Source of the DNA: Pseudonocardiaceae bacterium YIM PH 21723
GTDB taxonomy: Bacteria; Actinomycetota; Actinomycetes; Mycobacteriales; Pseudonocardiaceae
Assembly (NCBI GenBank): GCA_003600225.1
Contig: QZFT01000070.1
Location: 1 to 36,073 of the forward strand
Reading direction: 5' to 3'
DNA: 36,073 nt
Part shown: one piece after another, positions 34,071 through 36,073 of the stretch
Layout: every line of letters begins with the position of its first letter
Position numbering within the stretch: the stretch's first letter is position 1
Program-made: the position numbers and the translations under genes
The notes under the pieces: model-generated
The model's input: only the letters and a program-made list of their open reading frames with translations
Told to the model about the DNA's origin: nothing
Database searches by the model: none

Positions 34071-35894
34071 GTGCCAGCGCCAGACCAGGACGACGCGGAC
34101 ATCGCCGCCCAGGTCACCGAGAAGGTGACCTCGAAGAAGGACGGCCACGGTGAGGAGGTCCGACGGATCGCCTCACGCTACGTGCTGCAGGAAATGCTCG
34201 GCCGCGGCGCCATGGGCACCGTCTGGGCCGCCTACGACGAGTACCTGCACCGCCGGGTGGCGGTGAAGGAGGTCCTGCTGCCGTTCGGCATCCCCGACGA
34301 GGAAGCCTCCGAACTGCGCGAACGCACCATGCGCGAGGCCCGCTCCATCGCCGCGCTGAGCCATCCGAACGTGATCACCCTGTTCGACGTGGCCCAGCAC
34401 GAGGACGAGCCGTTCGTGGTGATGGAGCTGTTCGAGTCCAGCAGCCTCGCCACGCTGCTGGAGGAACACGGTGCGCTCAGCCTCGGCCAGGCCATCGCGA
34501 TCGGCGACGCCGTCGCGTCGGCGCTGCTGGCCGCGCACCGCACCGGCATCACCCACCGCGACGTGAAGCCGGGCAACGTGCTGATCGGCCACGGCGGGAT
34601 CATCAAGCTGTCCGATTTCGGCATCGCGCGCAACGTCGCCGACGCCACGCTCACCCATCGCGGCATGATGCTCGGCTCGCCGGCCTACATCTCCCCCGAG
34701 GTCGCGATGGGCACCGGGCTGACCGGCGCCGCCGACGCCTGGGGGCTGGGCGCGACCCTGTACGCGGCCATCGAGGGCAAGCCGCCCTACGACGCCGGCG
34801 ACCCGGTGGCCACGGTCTCCGAGGTCGTGCGCGGCCCGGTCCCGGTACCGAAGAACGCGGGCCCGCTGACCCCGGTGATCACCGGGCTGATGGTCAAGGA
34901 CCCCACGCGGCGTATCTCCCTGGAGGAGGTCCGCAGGCTGCTGCGCGCGCACCGGCCGGACTCCGGCACCGGCGTGTTCCGGTCGCTGGCGATGACCAAG
35001 CCGGCCATCCCGTTACCGCAGCGGCTCAAGCCGGCCACCCGGCCACAGCCCCAGCAGCCGCTCACCCCGCCGTCGCCGCAGGCACTCGCGTCCGACCCGG
35101 GTCCACTGCCCTGGGCGCCACGCACCGGCAGCGGCCCGCGGCCACCGGTCGTCACCCCGCCGCCGATGCCCCTCGCCCAGGCCCCCGGGCCGATCCCCGG
35201 CCGGCCGATGCCGCCGCCACACCGGCAAGCGCAGCCGTTCCAGATGCCCGCACCCGCGCCGGTGAAGAAGCAGCGGTCCCGCGGCTGGATCATGCTCCTG
35301 GCCCTGTTGTTCCTGCTGGTGGCGATCGCCCTCGGCTTCGCGGGAACCCGCCTCGCCTTCGGTGCCCCGTTGCTGCCGCCCTCGTACAAGTCCAGCCTGC
35401 TCGACGACAGCGCCACCGCCTCCGGGCTGCCACAACTGGAGGTCAGGCAGTCACGGCTCGGTACGGAGAAGATCCCGTACACGGTCGAGACGCCGACCGG
35501 CTGGCAGAGCTACCCCGAGCAGCGCATCAGCAAGGTCGGCCCGAGCGCCATCGACCGCTGGGTGTCGCCGAGCGGAACCCAGATGATCTCCGTCGAGCGG
35601 TTCCCCGGGTACGTGAACCGGTTTCGCATGGAGGACTACTCCGGCCTGGTGTTGAACGCGCGCTACGGCTCTGCGCTCGCCGGGCAGAGCAGTGCCACGC
35701 CGAACGAGGCCAACACCCAGTCAGAGCTGATCTACCGCACCGTCGAAGGCCCGCAGGTGGCGCGCACCACCTACTCCCTGCTGGTGAAGAGCGGCCCGGA
35801 CCTGTGGTCGGTGGGCGTGACGGTGCCCGCGGAGCAGGAGAAGAGCAGCACCCTGCTGTGGAACCGGATCCGCTCCACCTTCCAGCCCCGCTAG
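34071..35894 (+). CDS. transmembrane Ser/Thr protein kinase (PknB-type)
   Basis: About 607 residues. Kinase domain at about 35-300: GRGAMGTVWAA (P-loop), VAVKEV (Lys66), HRDVKPGNVL (Asp164), SDFGIAR (Asp182) and SPAYISPEV. A Pro-rich linker (about 310-395), one membrane helix (about 402-425), and an external domain of about 170 residues follow. No PASTA repeats are seen; the external domain (VETPTGWQSYP, WVSPSGTQMISVERF) is not one I recognise. It probably senses an outside cue and phosphorylates cytoplasmic targets. Start uncertain: GTG 34071 with GGTGGA about 10 nt upstream is used; ATG 34050 and TTG 34014 are alternatives in the same frame. Confidence 0.85.
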   Translation: MPAPDQDDADIAAQVTEKVTSKKDGHGEEVRRIASRYVLQEMLGRGAMGTVWAAYDEYLHRRVAVKEVLLPFGIPDEEASELRERTMREARSIAALSHPNVITLFDVAQHEDEPFVVMELFESSSLATLLEEHGALSLGQAIAIGDAVASALLAAHRTGITHRDVKPGNVLIGHGGIIKLSDFGIARNVADATLTHRGMMLGSPAYISPEVAMGTGLTGAADAWGLGATLYAAIEGKPPYDAGDPVATVSEVVRGPVPVPKNAGPLTPVITGLMVKDPTRRISLEEVRRLLRAHRPDSGTGVFRSLAMTKPAIPLPQRLKPATRPQPQQPLTPPSPQALASDPGPLPWAPRTGSGPRPPVVTPPPMPLAQAPGPIPGRPMPPPHRQAQPFQMPAPAPVKKQRSRGWIMLLALLFLLVAIALGFAGTRLAFGAPLLPPSYKSSLLDDSATASGLPQLEVRQSRLGTEKIPYTVETPTGWQSYPEQRISKVGPSAIDRWVSPSGTQMISVERFPGYVNRFRMEDYSGLVLNARYGSALAGQSSATPNEANTQSELIYRTVEGPQVARTTYSLLVKSGPDLWSVGVTVPAEQEKSSTLLWNRIRSTFQPR

Positions 35895-35901
35895 TCGTCC
35901 G

Positions 35902-36023
35902 GCGCTTCGGGCCTGTTGTCGAAAGATGGCTTTGGAGGGGGAGACGGGCTTTGGGGGCCGTCCTTCCTGCCTTCGTGCCGGGTGGAGGCACGCCGGTCTG
36001 GTGGTCGGGGCCGCTGCGCGGGG
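35902..36023 (-). repeat. dispersed repeat, single arm (copy D)
   Basis: In the left-arm orientation, this matches the arms of copies A, B and C: GTTGTCGAAAGATGGCTTTG, GGGGGAGACGGGCTTTG, and GGAGGCACGCCGGTCTGGTG. It lies 8 bp after the kinase stop. Only one arm is visible before the window ends. Confidence 0.7.
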
Positions 36024-36038
36024 CTTTTCATGATCGTG

Positions 36039-36073
36039 GGCGGATTTGTCGCGTTGGATGCGACAAATCCGCC
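36039..36073. terminator. 14-bp perfect hairpin at window end
   Basis: GGCGGATTTGTCGC (36039-36052) and GCGACAAATCCGCC (36060-36073) pair perfectly around a 7-nt loop. It may end kinase transcription or belong to the gene beyond the window. Confidence 0.55.

Overview
This is a high-GC actinobacterial chromosome segment. Several traits point to an arabinogalactan-bearing actinomycete of the Pseudonocardiaceae type: an AftA-family arabinofuranosyltransferase, a PE/PPE-like gene pair with an EspG-type chaperone, many GTG starts, and lpdA, glpK/glpD and paired M20 amidohydrolases in one neighbourhood. The family assignment is inference; no rRNA or other taxonomic marker is present.

Layout. 1-2867: end of an unknown gene, a strong hairpin, then a three-gene type VII (ESX) module: small PE-like protein, PPE-like protein, EspG. 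2995-4875: aftA. 4877-7714: secreted GH3 beta-glycosidase with PA14 and ricin-type domains. 7849-8301: gamma-glutamylcyclotransferase-like protein. 8460-8630: imperfect palindrome in front of lpdA (8665-10068). 10134-10620: long inverted-repeat element. 10829-14143: a tandem duplication. Each unit has a leader of about 310 bp containing a putative structured RNA, a secreted Pro/Thr-rich protein ending in PKGKIETG, and a class F sortase-like lipoprotein. 14208-21888: minus-strand phenazine operon phzC-D-E-(small alpha/beta-barrel protein)-G-(asparagine-synthetase-like amidotransferase)-B-F, mostly with 4-bp ATGA overlaps. 22639-23640: divergent PhzM-like methyltransferase. 23653-24140: second full inverted-repeat element. 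24155-27646: divergent glpK and glpD. 27959-29899: phenoxazinone-synthase-like multicopper oxidase. 30092-30907: secreted alpha/beta hydrolase with Gly at the nucleophile position. 30965-33552: two coupled M20 amidohydrolases. 33683-33895: small membrane protein. 34071-35894: transmembrane Ser/Thr kinase. Another repeat arm and a hairpin end the window.

How the genes work together. PhzC feeds chorismate supply, PhzE makes ADIC, PhzD makes DHHA, and PhzF, PhzB and PhzG build the phenazine. The amidotransferase probably makes a carboxamide and the methyltransferase probably tailors the product. No regulator, exporter or resistance gene is seen with the cluster. lpdA, glpD and paired amidohydrolase genes also lie close together in Mycobacterium tuberculosis (Rv3302c-Rv3306c, from memory). 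The sortase pairs, phenazine genes and oxidase therefore look like accessory insertions into an old locus. The least explained part is the duplicated RNA-leader/secreted-protein/lipoprotein-sortase module.
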